NCBI RefSeq assembly: GCF_015690355.1
Contig: NZ_JADPRT010000007.1
Coordinates: 342,268 to 406,267, forward strand
DNA: 64,000 nucleotides
Reading direction: 5' to 3'
From: Streptacidiphilus fuscans
Lineage (GTDB): Bacteria; Actinomycetota; Actinomycetes; Streptomycetales; Streptomycetaceae
This document shows, one piece after another, positions 7,051 to 15,183 of the stretch. Below the pieces are notes generated by a model, which saw only the letters and a program-made list of their open reading frames with translations, had not been told where the DNA came from and did no database searches. Within the stretch, counting starts at the first letter, position 1; each line of letters starts with the position of its first letter. Made by a program: the position numbers and the translations under genes.

Positions 7051-7896
7051 ATGAGCACTGCCGCGACTCCCAGCACGCCGCTGCCTGTCCGTACGCCCGC
7101 CGCACGCGCGCGAGGACGCCACCGCCGTCCCGAGCGGCCCGAGATCCCCGCGGGCGCTTCCACGCTCGTGCTCGCCGTCCCGGCGCCGGCCAACCCGGAC
7201 TCCCGGCGACTGGCGGAGGAGATCGCCACGCTGATCCGCCTGGACCAGCCGGACGCGCAGGTCACCGCGGCCTATCTGACGGCCGCCACGAACGTCGACG
7301 GGCTGGGCGACTGCCCGTCCATCCAGGACGTGCTGGGCGAGGCGGTGGAGGCGGGCACCCCGCCGATCGTGGTTCCCCTCTCCCCCGGCCCCAGCGCCGA
7401 GCTGGACGCCGCGCTGGCCGGGTTCGAGTCCGTCCGGCGGACCGACGCGCTGGGCCCGCACCCGCTGCTGGCCGAGGCCGTCCACGTGCGCCTCAGCGAG
7501 GCCGGTCTGGCCCGCGCGGACCGCGCGCGCCTCTTCGCCATCAACACCTCCGCCGACGGCATCGTGCTCGCCGGCACGGGCGACGCGGAGGCGCTGGAGC
7601 TGGCCGAGGTCACCGCGGTGCTGTTGGCTGCGCGCCTCGCCGTCCCGGTGGTGGCCGCGTCACTCGACTCCGCGGAGTCGGTGGTGGCGGCGATGACTCA
7701 CTTGCGTGAGACGGGCTGCGTCCAGCCGGCGCTGGCGCCGTACCTGCTCGGCCCCGAGGTCAACGCCGAGCTGCTGACGTCCTTGGCGGATGCGATCGAG
7801 TGCCCGCTGGCCGAGCCGATCGGCACGTACCCTGCGGTGGCGCGGCTGGCACTGGGGCTGTACCTCGGCGCCCTCGGCGTCGAGGCTGAACTGTAA
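7051..7896 (+). CDS. CbiX/sirohydrochlorin chelatase-like protein lacking the metal-binding His
   Basis: A 281-residue soluble protein with a 35-residue basic leader and two chelatase-like halves. The first begins LVLAVPAPANPDSRRLAEEI, where family members read L-x-AHGS; the second includes LGPHPLLAEAVHVRL and a closing GTYPAVARLALGLYL. The fold resembles CbiX/SirB cobalt- or ferrochelatases, but the first catalytic His motif is replaced by VPAP, so chelatase activity is doubtful. The ATG at 7051 follows a C-rich stretch with no clear ribosome site. No cobalamin or siroheme genes are adjacent. Similar 'CbiX-like' proteins of unknown role are common in streptomycetes. Confidence 0.6.
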   Translation: MSTAATPSTPLPVRTPAARARGRHRRPERPEIPAGASTLVLAVPAPANPDSRRLAEEIATLIRLDQPDAQVTAAYLTAATNVDGLGDCPSIQDVLGEAVEAGTPPIVVPLSPGPSAELDAALAGFESVRRTDALGPHPLLAEAVHVRLSEAGLARADRARLFAINTSADGIVLAGTGDAEALELAEVTAVLLAARLAVPVVAASLDSAESVVAAMTHLRETGCVQPALAPYLLGPEVNAELLTSLADAIECPLAEPIGTYPAVARLALGLYLGALGVEAEL

Positions 7897-7922
7897 GAAC
7901 AAAGGGTGCGTTGCAGCACCTA

Positions 7923-8024
7923 AGGGGCGCGGGGAACTGCGCGACAAGCCACCCAGGGCGGACGGTCCTCAACGCGCAGGGCCATCCGCACAGAGTGGTT
8001 TCTCGCGCCGTTCCCCGCGCCCCT
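7923..8024. repeat. Streptomycete intergenic inverted repeat element, copy 1
   Basis: Two 22-bp arms (7923-7944 and 8003-8024) that begin AGGGGCGCGGGGAACTGCGC are inverted copies with one mismatch, flanking about 58 bp. A second copy is at 63764-63903. The right arm ends 7 bases before the stop of the leftward repressor gene, and the left arm starts 26 bases after the stop of the CbiX-like gene. It may serve as a shared terminator. The sequence is familiar as a common streptomycete intergenic element. Confidence 0.8.
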
Positions 8025-8031
8025 GTTGTCG

Positions 8032-9072
8032 CTACGCGACAGAACCCGTCGAGCCGCGGACGACGAGTTCCGGCTGGAAGACGAACTCCCCGCGCTGCGC
8101 GGGGTTTCCGCCGATCTCCTCCAGGAGGACGTTGACCGCGGCCGCGCCCATCGACTCCACGGGCTGGCGGATGGTGGTCAGTGGCGGGTCCGCGAAAGCG
8201 ATCAGCGGGGAGTCGTCGAAGCCGACGACGGAGATGTCGCCCGGGACCGTGAGGCCGCGCGCCCGAGCCGCGCGGATCGCGCCGAAGGCCATCAGGTCGC
8301 TGCCGCAGACGATCGCCGTACAGCCCTTGTCCAGCAGGACGTTGGCCGCGGCGTGGCCGCCCTCGACGGTGAAGAGGGAGTGCTGGATGAACTCCCGGCT
8401 CTGCTCCTCCGAGAGGCCCAGGACCTCGCCCAGCGCCGCGGTGAAGCCCTCCTCCTTGCGCAGCACCGGGACGAAGCGGGAGGGGCCCACGGCCAGCCCG
8501 ATGCGTTCGTGGCCGAGCCCGGCCAGGTGGCGGACCGCCATCCACATCGCCGCGCGGTCGTCAGGAGAGATGAACGGCGCGCTGATCCGCTCGCTGTAGC
8601 CGTTGATCATCACGAACGGCACGCCCTGGCCCTGGAGCTTGTCGTAACGCGCGGTGTCGGCCGTCGTGTCGGCGTGCAGGCCGGAGACGAAGACGATGCC
8701 GGTGACGCCGCGTTCGACGAGCATCTCGACCAACTCGTCCTCGGTGGAACCGCCCGGCGTCTGCGTGCAGAGCACCGGCGTGTAGCCGTAGCGGGTCAGC
8801 ACCTGCTCGATGACCTGGGCCAGCGCCGGGAAGATCGGGTTGCTGAGCTCGGGCGTGATCAGGCCGATCAGGCCCGCGCTGCGCTGCCGCAGCCGGGTGG
8901 GACGCTCGTAGCCGAGGACGTCGAGGGCGGCCAGCACCGTCTGCCTGGTCGCCGCGGCGACGCCCGGCTTTCCGTTGAGCACTCGGGAGACGGTGGCCTC
9001 GCTGACCCCTGCCTGTGCCGCGATGTCGGCCAACCGCGCTGTGTTCACAGCACCGAAGCCTATTGCACGCAC
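8032..9072 (-). CDS. malR: LacI family repressor, MalR-like (copy 1)
   Basis: A 346-residue repressor. The N-terminal LacI helix-turn-helix is TARLADIAAQAGVSEATVSR, with the hinge helix around VLGYERPTRLRQRSAGLIG. The sugar-binding domain carries CTQTPGGSTEDELVEMLVER, GLHADTTAD and FDDSPLIAFADPPLTTIRQP. It is the maltose repressor type of streptomycetes and about three-quarters identical by eye to the second copy at 10290-11378. The GTG at 9072 overlaps the 3' end of the MFS gene by 13 nt; a GTG at 9048 is an alternative. It is the last gene of the leftward maltose operon. Confidence 0.8.
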   Translation of the reverse strand: MRAIGFGAVNTARLADIAAQAGVSEATVSRVLNGKPGVAAATRQTVLAALDVLGYERPTRLRQRSAGLIGLITPELSNPIFPALAQVIEQVLTRYGYTPVLCTQTPGGSTEDELVEMLVERGVTGIVFVSGLHADTTADTARYDKLQGQGVPFVMINGYSERISAPFISPDDRAAMWMAVRHLAGLGHERIGLAVGPSRFVPVLRKEEGFTAALGEVLGLSEEQSREFIQHSLFTVEGGHAAANVLLDKGCTAIVCGSDLMAFGAIRAARARGLTVPGDISVVGFDDSPLIAFADPPLTTIRQPVESMGAAAVNVLLEEIGGNPAQRGEFVFQPELVVRGSTGSVA

Positions 9073-10286
9073 ACACTTTCGCCTGCTGTTTGCCCGACCG
9101 GCGGACGATTCGCAGGGATCCTCAGTCGGAAGGACAGGACGAGCGCGACCAGCGCCGCCGCCGCGGGGACGTGGTACCCGGCCCCGGGAGCGAGCTGGTC
9201 GACCGCCCAACCGCCCACCGCCGTACCGGCGGAGACGCCGACCAGCAGGCCGGTCGTGGTGAGCGTGAAGCCCTCCGTCAGCCGGTTTTCCGGGACGAGT
9301 TCGGCGACCAGGCCCATGCTGGTCGACATGGTCGGCGCGGTGGCGAACCCCGCGACGAAAAGGTTGAGCGCCACCTGCCAGAGGTTGCGGTCCAGCGGCA
9401 GCGGAGCCAGCGTCACCGTCATGGCAAGCAGCGCCCAGCGCAGCCGGACCACCGCCGAGCCGCGCGGTCGCCACAGGCCGAAGGCGATGCCGGAGAGGCC
9501 GGAGCCGAGCGCGTAAGCGGCGAGTACCAGGCTGGCCTCGGCCTTGTGCCCGTGGGCCTGGGCGAAGCCGACGGTGGTGATCTCCATCGTGCCGAAGACG
9601 CAGCCCGCCGCCGTCAGCATCGGCACCAGCGCGGGCATCCCCGGGGCGCGCAGGGCTCCACCGGGCCGGGTACGCGTCGAGCGGTCGGGGGAGGCTGCGG
9701 GCGGCGGCTCGGTGCGGCGCTGGGTGGCCAGGACGAGGATGCCCACCAGGCTCAGCAGAGAGGCCGTCAGATACGCGGTGAGCGGCGAGAAGGAGGTCGC
9801 CAGCGCCATCGCCGCGATCGGGCCGAGGACGTAGCAGAGCTCGTCCACCACGCCCTCGTAGGCGTACGCGGTGTGCAGCACCGCCTCGTCGCCCCGGTGC
9901 AGGAAGGACCAGCGGGCGCGGGCCAGCGAACCGGTGTTGGGGCCGACGCCGCTCAGCGCGGCGCAGGCGAGGTAGAGCCAGGTGGGCGCGTGGGCGCGCA
10001 GGGTGAGGACGAGTCCGAGGCCGCCGAGCGTGGCCAGCAGCACCGCCGGGACGCTGACCCTGGTCTGGCCGTGACGGTCCACCAGCCGGGCCTGCCACGG
10101 CCCGACGACGGCGATGGTCACAAGGACCGTCGCGCCGCCGAGCCCGGCCAGGCTGTAGGAGCGGTGCAGCGAGGTGACCAGGAGCGTCGCCGCCAGGGAG
10201 AACATCCCCACCGGGAACCGCGCCAGCAGCACCGCCGCCGTGAACCCCTTCGCCCCGCGCGGGGCGAAGAGTTCGCGGTACGCCAT
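9060..10286 (-). CDS. MFS transporter
   Basis: A 408-residue membrane protein with about twelve helices. It begins MAYRELFAPRGAKGFTAAVL and has the MFS loop VGPWQARLVDRHGQTRVSVP between helices 2 and 3. A soluble central loop is rich in Pro/Arg (TQRRTEPPPAASPDRSTRTR). The family includes drug and sugar efflux carriers of streptomycetes; substrate unknown. The ATG lies 3 nt after the stop of the second MalR gene, so the two are likely translated together. Its place between two MalR paralogues suggests regulation by maltose and perhaps export or overflow of a sugar. Confidence 0.8.
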   Translation of the reverse strand: MAYRELFAPRGAKGFTAAVLLARFPVGMFSLAATLLVTSLHRSYSLAGLGGATVLVTIAVVGPWQARLVDRHGQTRVSVPAVLLATLGGLGLVLTLRAHAPTWLYLACAALSGVGPNTGSLARARWSFLHRGDEAVLHTAYAYEGVVDELCYVLGPIAAMALATSFSPLTAYLTASLLSLVGILVLATQRRTEPPPAASPDRSTRTRPGGALRAPGMPALVPMLTAAGCVFGTMEITTVGFAQAHGHKAEASLVLAAYALGSGLSGIAFGLWRPRGSAVVRLRWALLAMTVTLAPLPLDRNLWQVALNLFVAGFATAPTMSTSMGLVAELVPENRLTEGFTLTTTGLLVGVSAGTAVGGWAVDQLAPGAGYHVPAAAALVALVLSFRLRIPANRPPVGQTAGESVCVQ

Positions 10287-10289
10287 CCG

Positions 10290-11378
10290 TCAGCCTCGTC
10301 CGCGCTGGCGCGCGCTCGCACCATGGGCGCCGGTGGAGCCCCGGACCACCAACTCCGGCTGGAAGACGAACTCCGCGCGGTGCACCGGCACCGCGTTGAT
10401 CTCCTCCAGCAACGCGTCGACCGCCGCCGCGCCCATCGCCTCGACCGGCTTGCGGATGGTGGTGAGCGGCGGGTCGGCGAAGGCGATCAGCGGCGAGTCG
10501 TCGAAGCCGACGACGGAGACCTCGCCCGGCACGTCCAGGCCGCGCTGGCGGGCGGCGCGGATCGCGCCGAAGGCCATCAGGTCGCTGCCGCAGACGATCG
10601 CCGTGCAGCCCTTGTCCAGCAGCATCCCACCGGCGGCGTGGCCGCCCTCGACGGTGAAGAGGGTGTGCTGGACCAACTGCTCGACCTCGGCGTCGCCGTA
10701 GCCGAGCAGCTCCCGCGTCGCCGCCGCGAAGCCCGTGAGCTTCCGTGCCACCGGCACGAACCGGGCCGGGCCCACGGCCAGGCCCACGCGCTGATGGCCG
10801 AGTTCGGCCAGGTGCCGGACCGCCATCCACATCGCCGCGCGGTCGTCGGGCGAGACGAAGGACGCGTCGATCCGCTCGCTGAACCCGTCGATCAGCACGA
10901 ACGGCACACCGCGCCCGGCGAGTCGGGCGTAGCGCTCGTGGTCGGCGGTGGTGTCCGCGTGCAGGCCGGAGACGAAGACGATGCCGGTGACGCCTCGGTC
11001 GACCAGCATGTCGACCAGCTCGTCCTCGGTCGAGCCGCCCGGGGTCTGGGTGCAGAGCAGCGGAGTGTAGCCGTGGCGGGTCAGCACCTGCTCGACGACC
11101 TGGGCCAGCGCCGGGAAGATCGGGTTGCTCAACTCCGGTGTGATCAGCCCGATCAGGCCCGCGCTGCGCTGCCGCAGCTTGACCGGGCGGTCGTAGCCGA
11201 GCACGTCCAGCGCCGCAAGCACGGTCTGCCGGGTGGTCGCCGAGACGCCCGCCTTCCCGTTGAGCACCCGGGAGACGGTCGCCTCGCTGACGCCCGCCTG
11301 GGCCGCGATGTCCGCCAGCCGGGCGGGCGGTGACGCCGGGCCAGGACTCGCCGGGCCGGCCTGTGACGGGATGCTCAT
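10290..11378 (-). CDS. malR: LacI family repressor, MalR-like (copy 2)
   Basis: A 362-residue repressor with a 16-residue Ser/Pro-rich leader, then PPARLADIAAQAGVSEATVS and a periplasmic-binding-like domain almost parallel to copy 1 (same GGSTEDELV, GLHADTTAD, GFDDSPLIAFADPPLTTIRK blocks). The C-terminal tail is short and basic. The ATG at 11378 overlaps the stop of the alpha-glucosidase gene (ATGA, 11375-11378), and its stop is 3 nt before the MFS start. It is probably the direct repressor of this maltose operon; the operator candidates are the CTTGCAG/CTGCAAG repeats near malE. Confidence 0.85.
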   Translation of the reverse strand: MSIPSQAGPASPGPASPPARLADIAAQAGVSEATVSRVLNGKAGVSATTRQTVLAALDVLGYDRPVKLRQRSAGLIGLITPELSNPIFPALAQVVEQVLTRHGYTPLLCTQTPGGSTEDELVDMLVDRGVTGIVFVSGLHADTTADHERYARLAGRGVPFVLIDGFSERIDASFVSPDDRAAMWMAVRHLAELGHQRVGLAVGPARFVPVARKLTGFAAATRELLGYGDAEVEQLVQHTLFTVEGGHAAGGMLLDKGCTAIVCGSDLMAFGAIRAARQRGLDVPGEVSVVGFDDSPLIAFADPPLTTIRKPVEAMGAAAVDALLEEINAVPVHRAEFVFQPELVVRGSTGAHGASARQRGRG

Positions 11379-13105
11379 CGGTCCGTCCACCAGACGGTGG
11401 TGTCTCCAGGTACGACAACGGTGCTGCCGGCAGCGGTCCCGCCGTCCAGCACCGGCTCCGCGCCCGAGGTGAGCAACGGCCGCCCAGGCACGGGCAGCCG
11501 GACCGGCGCGGAGCCGGTGTTCGCGACGCAGGTGAACGCGCCGCGACGGAAGGCCAGTACGCCCTCGGGGGCGTCCAGCCAGTCCACCGCGTCGCCCGCG
11601 CCCAGCTCCGGGCGTTCGGCGCGGAGCGCGAGCGCGGAGCGGTAGAGCTCCAGCGTCGAGGTCGGGTCGCCGGTCTGCACCTCGACGCTCAACTCCGCCC
11701 AGACGGGCGGCTGCGGCAGCCAGCTGGGGCCGCCGTCGACCGGCCCGAAACCGTACGGCGCCGCCGTTCCGGACCACGGCAGCGGCACCCGGCAGCCGTC
11801 GCGGTAGCCGTCCTGGCCGCTCTGGCGGTGGAAGGACGGGTCCTGACGCACCTCGTCCGGCAGGTCGGTGACGTCGGGCAGGCCCAACTCCTCGCCCTGG
11901 TACAGGTACGCGGAGCCCGGCAGGGCCAGCATCAGCAGCGTCGCGGCCCGCGCGCGGCGCAGGCCGAGCGCGCGGTCGCCGGGCGTGCGGATCTGGGTGC
12001 TGGTGGACGGCTCGTTGGCGAACCGGGTGGCGTGGCGGGTGACGTCGTGGTTGGAGAGCACCCAGGTGGCGGGCGCGCCGACCGGACGCATCGCGTCGAG
12101 GGTCAGGTCGACCACCTCGCGCAGTGCCTCGGCCTCCCACGGGGTGGCCAGGTACTGGAAGTTGAACGCCTGGTGCAGCTCGTCCTCGCGGACGTAGTTG
12201 GCCGTCCGCGCCACGGTCGGCGTCCACGCCTCGGCGACGAAGATGCGCTCGGAGCCGTCCTCGTCCGCGTACTCCGCGAGGATCGGCCGCCAGGAGCGGT
12301 AGATCTCGTGGACGCCGTCCTGGTCGAAGAAGGGCATCACGTCGTGGCCGAGCAGCTTGAGCTGGTCGTGCACGCCCAGGTCGGGCAGGCCGGGGGCCTT
12401 GACCAGGCCGTGGGCCACGTCGATGCGGAAGCCGTCGACGCCGAGGTCCAGCCAGAACCGCAGGATCGAGCGGAACTCGTCGGCGACGGCGGGGTGGTCC
12501 CAGTCGAAGTCCGGCTGCTCGGGCGCGAACAGGTGCAGGTACCACTCCCCCGGCGTCCCGTCCGGCTCGGTGACCCGGGTCCAGGCCGGGCCGCCGAAGA
12601 TGGACTCCCAGTCGTTGGGCGGCAGTTCGCCGTTCTCGCCCTTGCCGGGGCGGAAGTGGAAGCGGCGGCGCAGCGCCGAGCCGGGGCCCTCGCGCAGCGC
12701 CTGCTGGAACCACTCGTGCTGGTCCGAGCAGTGGTTGGGCACGATGTCGAAGATGACCCGCAGGCCGAGCGCGTGCGCGTCCTCGATCAGGCCCGCCGCG
12801 TCGGCGAGTTCGCCGAACATCGGGTCCACCCGGCGGTAGTCGGAGACGTCGTAGCCGGCGTCAGCCTGCGGCGAGGCGTAGAACGGGGAGAGCCAGACCG
12901 CGTCCACACCCAGGTCGCGCAGGTAGGGCAGGCGCGCGCGGACGCCCGCGAGGTCGCCCATGCCGTCGCCGTTCGCGTCGGCGAAGCTGCGCGGATAGAC
13001 CTGGTAGATCACCGCCTCACGCCACCAGTCGGTTCTCCGCTGCGCATCGCGCTCGCCTGCACCACTGAGCGCGGGACGGACCGGGACGACGAGATGCTGG
13101 GTCAT
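11375..13105 (-). CDS. aglA: GH13 alpha-glucosidase
   Basis: A 576-residue cytoplasmic glycoside hydrolase acting on maltose and short maltodextrins imported by the adjacent ABC system. GH13 motifs are in order: DAVWLSPFYASPQADAGYD, FDIVPNHCSDQHEWF, GFRIDVAHGLVKAPG (nucleophile Asp), RIFVAEAWTP (acid/base Glu) and WVLSNHDVTRHA. The last 90 residues form the usual C-terminal beta domain. There is no signal peptide. The ATG at 13105 has AAGGGA just upstream. The family includes oligo-1,6-glucosidase and trehalose-forming relatives, but the context favours alpha-1,4-glucosidase. Confidence 0.85.
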   Translation of the reverse strand: MTQHLVVPVRPALSGAGERDAQRRTDWWREAVIYQVYPRSFADANGDGMGDLAGVRARLPYLRDLGVDAVWLSPFYASPQADAGYDVSDYRRVDPMFGELADAAGLIEDAHALGLRVIFDIVPNHCSDQHEWFQQALREGPGSALRRRFHFRPGKGENGELPPNDWESIFGGPAWTRVTEPDGTPGEWYLHLFAPEQPDFDWDHPAVADEFRSILRFWLDLGVDGFRIDVAHGLVKAPGLPDLGVHDQLKLLGHDVMPFFDQDGVHEIYRSWRPILAEYADEDGSERIFVAEAWTPTVARTANYVREDELHQAFNFQYLATPWEAEALREVVDLTLDAMRPVGAPATWVLSNHDVTRHATRFANEPSTSTQIRTPGDRALGLRRARAATLLMLALPGSAYLYQGEELGLPDVTDLPDEVRQDPSFHRQSGQDGYRDGCRVPLPWSGTAAPYGFGPVDGGPSWLPQPPVWAELSVEVQTGDPTSTLELYRSALALRAERPELGAGDAVDWLDAPEGVLAFRRGAFTCVANTGSAPVRLPVPGRPLLTSGAEPVLDGGTAAGSTVVVPGDTTVWWTDR

Positions 13106-13175
13106 GGAATCCCTTGGAAGCGAGAGAACTTCGACTGAACTGCGAGAGGTGGTGCGGAGCGGGGGCGCGGGCCGG

Positions 13176-14042
13176 TCAGCCCTTGGTGCCGCCCGCGGTG
13201 AGCCCGGCGACCAGGTGCTTCTGCACCAGGTAGAAGACGATCGCCGCCGGGATGGCGACCAGCACGCCGGTGGCCGCCAGGTAGTTCCACTGCGAGTTGT
13301 ACTGGCTGACGAACTGCTGCATGCCGACCGCGAGCGTGTACTTGTCCGGCGACAGCAGGAAGTAGGAGGCGAAGGCGACCTCGCCCCAGGCGGTGATGAA
13401 GGAGTAGAACGCCGCCACCGCCAGGCCCGGCTTGGCCAGCGGCAGGATCAGCCGCCAGAAGGTGCCGAACGGGGTGAGCCCGTCGATCCGGCCGGCCTCG
13501 TCGATCTCCACCGGGATGGTGTCGAAGTACCCCTTCATCAGCCAGGCGACGTAGGGGACGGTGGTGGTGCAGTAGACGAGGATCAGGCCCGGGTAGGTGT
13601 CCAGCAGCTTGGTGTCGGCCAGGATCTTGTAGAGCGGCACCAGCAGCACGGCGACCGGGAACATCTGGGTCAGCAGGAACGAGTACATCAGCGTGCCGCG
13701 TCCGAGGAACCGCATCCGCGAGACCGCGTAGCCCGCGCTGGCGGCGAGCAGCACGCCGAGCACCATCGTCCCGGCCGCCACGATCGCCGAGTTGGCGAAC
13801 CAGGTGAAGAAGTCGGTGTGGCCCAGCACGTAGCTGTAGTTGGAGAGCGAGGCGTGTGCCGCGATCCGCTGCGGGTGCTGGTAGTCGTACTGCCCCGGGC
13901 CGAGCGAGATGTAGACGACCCAGGCCACCGGGAAGGCCGCCACGAACGCCGCCACGGCGAGGACCGAGTGCAGTCCGAGGGAGGCGAGCGGGCTGCGCTC
14001 GTTGCGACCGCGTGGCTTGGTCAAGCGTGCGCTGCTGCTCAT
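13176..14042 (-). CDS. malG: Maltose-type ABC transporter permease (MalG-like)
   Basis: A 288-residue inner-membrane permease with six helices; the first spans about residues 22-45. The cytoplasmic EAA loop EIDEAGRIDGLTPFGTFWRL contacts the ATPase. It is translationally coupled to malF: its ATG (14040-14042) overlaps the malF stop by 4 nt. The C-terminus ends in VAGLTAGGTKG, typical of the MalG group. The matching ATPase subunit is not encoded here; streptomycete sugar systems commonly share the MsiK ATPase from another locus. Confidence 0.85.
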   Translation of the reverse strand: MSSSARLTKPRGRNERSPLASLGLHSVLAVAAFVAAFPVAWVVYISLGPGQYDYQHPQRIAAHASLSNYSYVLGHTDFFTWFANSAIVAAGTMVLGVLLAASAGYAVSRMRFLGRGTLMYSFLLTQMFPVAVLLVPLYKILADTKLLDTYPGLILVYCTTTVPYVAWLMKGYFDTIPVEIDEAGRIDGLTPFGTFWRLILPLAKPGLAVAAFYSFITAWGEVAFASYFLLSPDKYTLAVGMQQFVSQYNSQWNYLAATGVLVAIPAAIVFYLVQKHLVAGLTAGGTKG

Positions 14043-15046
14043 GCTGCGTCTCCCTGCATGCGGCGGATCCAGCGCCGGTAGAACTCGGTGAAGACGACCA
14101 GGATGGAGAGGCAGAGCACGCCGACGGTCGCGGCGCGTGCGTAGTCCATCGGCTCCTGGCCGAAGAAGAGGCGGAACGAGTAGGTCACCAGGATCTGCAC
14201 GCTGTCGCTGTTGGTGGTGCCGAACAGCAGGTAGATCACGTTGAACTGGTTGAAGGTCCAGATGATGCCGAGCAGCACCAGCGTGCTGCTGACCGGCCGC
14301 AGACCCGGCAGGGTGACGTTGCGGAACCGCTGCCAGGCGGTGGCGCCGTCCATCTCGGCGGCCTCGTAGAGCTCGCCCGGGATGGCCTGCAGGCCGCCCA
14401 GCATCGAGACCATCATGAACGGCACGCCCACCCACACGTTGACCGCGATCGCGGCCACCCGCTGCCACAACGGGTCGCTGAGCCACTGCACATGGCCGAT
14501 GCCGACGAATCCGAGGACGCTGTTGACCAGCCCGTCGTCGGCCAGCAGCAGCCGCCACGAGAAGATGGTGACGAAGGTCGGCACCGCCCACGGCAGGATC
14601 AGCAGCATCCGGTAGGCGGTCCGGCCGCGCACCTTGCGGTTGAGCAGCACGGCCAGCCCGAGGCCCAGCGAGATGGTGAGGACGACGCAGGTGACGGTCC
14701 AGACGATCGTCCACCCGAAGTGCGGCCAGAACTGGTTGTCCGGCCCCGACAGGATGTCGACGTAGGTCTTGAGCCCCACCCAGCTGAAGGTGTCCGGGAT
14801 GTGGTTGACCCCGATGGTGTGCCCGACGTTGAGGCTGGTCGCGTCGGTGAAGGTGTACATCACGCCCAGCACCAGCGGATAGCCGACGAGCAGGCCGAGC
14901 ACCACCACGACCGGGGCGCACATCGCCCAGGCGTACCAGAACTGGTCGTACGACTGCCGGATCCGACGGAACGGCCCCCGGCGTCGCGCCTCGGCCCGGT
15001 CCACCGGGTCCGGCGGCGCGGCCTTGGCCGGTGCTGCCACGGTCAT
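14039..15046 (-). CDS. malF: Maltose-type ABC transporter permease (MalF-like)
   Basis: A 335-residue permease with a basic 35-residue leader, a first helix at about 40-62 (WAMCAPVVVVLGLLVGYPLV), an extracytoplasmic segment, and the EAA loop LYEAAEMDGATAWQRFRNVT. It pairs with malG and the lipoprotein MalE to import maltodextrins. The ATG at 15046 lies 137 bp after malE, and that gap carries a long hairpin (15119-15174), so permeases may be made in lower amounts than MalE. Confidence 0.85.
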   Translation of the reverse strand: MTVAAPAKAAPPDPVDRAEARRRGPFRRIRQSYDQFWYAWAMCAPVVVVLGLLVGYPLVLGVMYTFTDATSLNVGHTIGVNHIPDTFSWVGLKTYVDILSGPDNQFWPHFGWTIVWTVTCVVLTISLGLGLAVLLNRKVRGRTAYRMLLILPWAVPTFVTIFSWRLLLADDGLVNSVLGFVGIGHVQWLSDPLWQRVAAIAVNVWVGVPFMMVSMLGGLQAIPGELYEAAEMDGATAWQRFRNVTLPGLRPVSSTLVLLGIIWTFNQFNVIYLLFGTTNSDSVQILVTYSFRLFFGQEPMDYARAATVGVLCLSILVVFTEFYRRWIRRMQGDAA

Positions 15047-15118
15047 GCTGACACCTCTTCAGAGACTGCTGCTTCAGACACTGATGCTGGCCGTTGCCGG
15101 CCGGGAAGGACTGCGACC

Positions 15119-15174
15119 GGCCGGCCGTCGTCGCGCCGTGGAACCCTCAGTCCACAGCGACCGGACGGCCGGCC
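15119..15174 (-). terminator. Long imperfect hairpin between malE and malF
   Basis: Arms 15119-15142 and 15151-15174 pair with an 11-bp perfect GC base (GGCCGGCCGTC) and partial pairing toward an 8-nt loop. No U-tract follows. It sits just past the malE stop. Such a structure typically stabilises the malE message or attenuates transcription into the permease genes. Confidence 0.55.
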
Positions 15175-15183
15175 GGAGTTCGG

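Noticed and set aside
8032-11418. One very long minus-strand frame covering the MalR, MFS and MalR genes
   Set aside because: Copy 1 of malR shares a stop-free frame with antisense-like translation through the MFS and second malR genes. The separate genes have proper starts, overlaps and motifs, so this is not a fusion protein.
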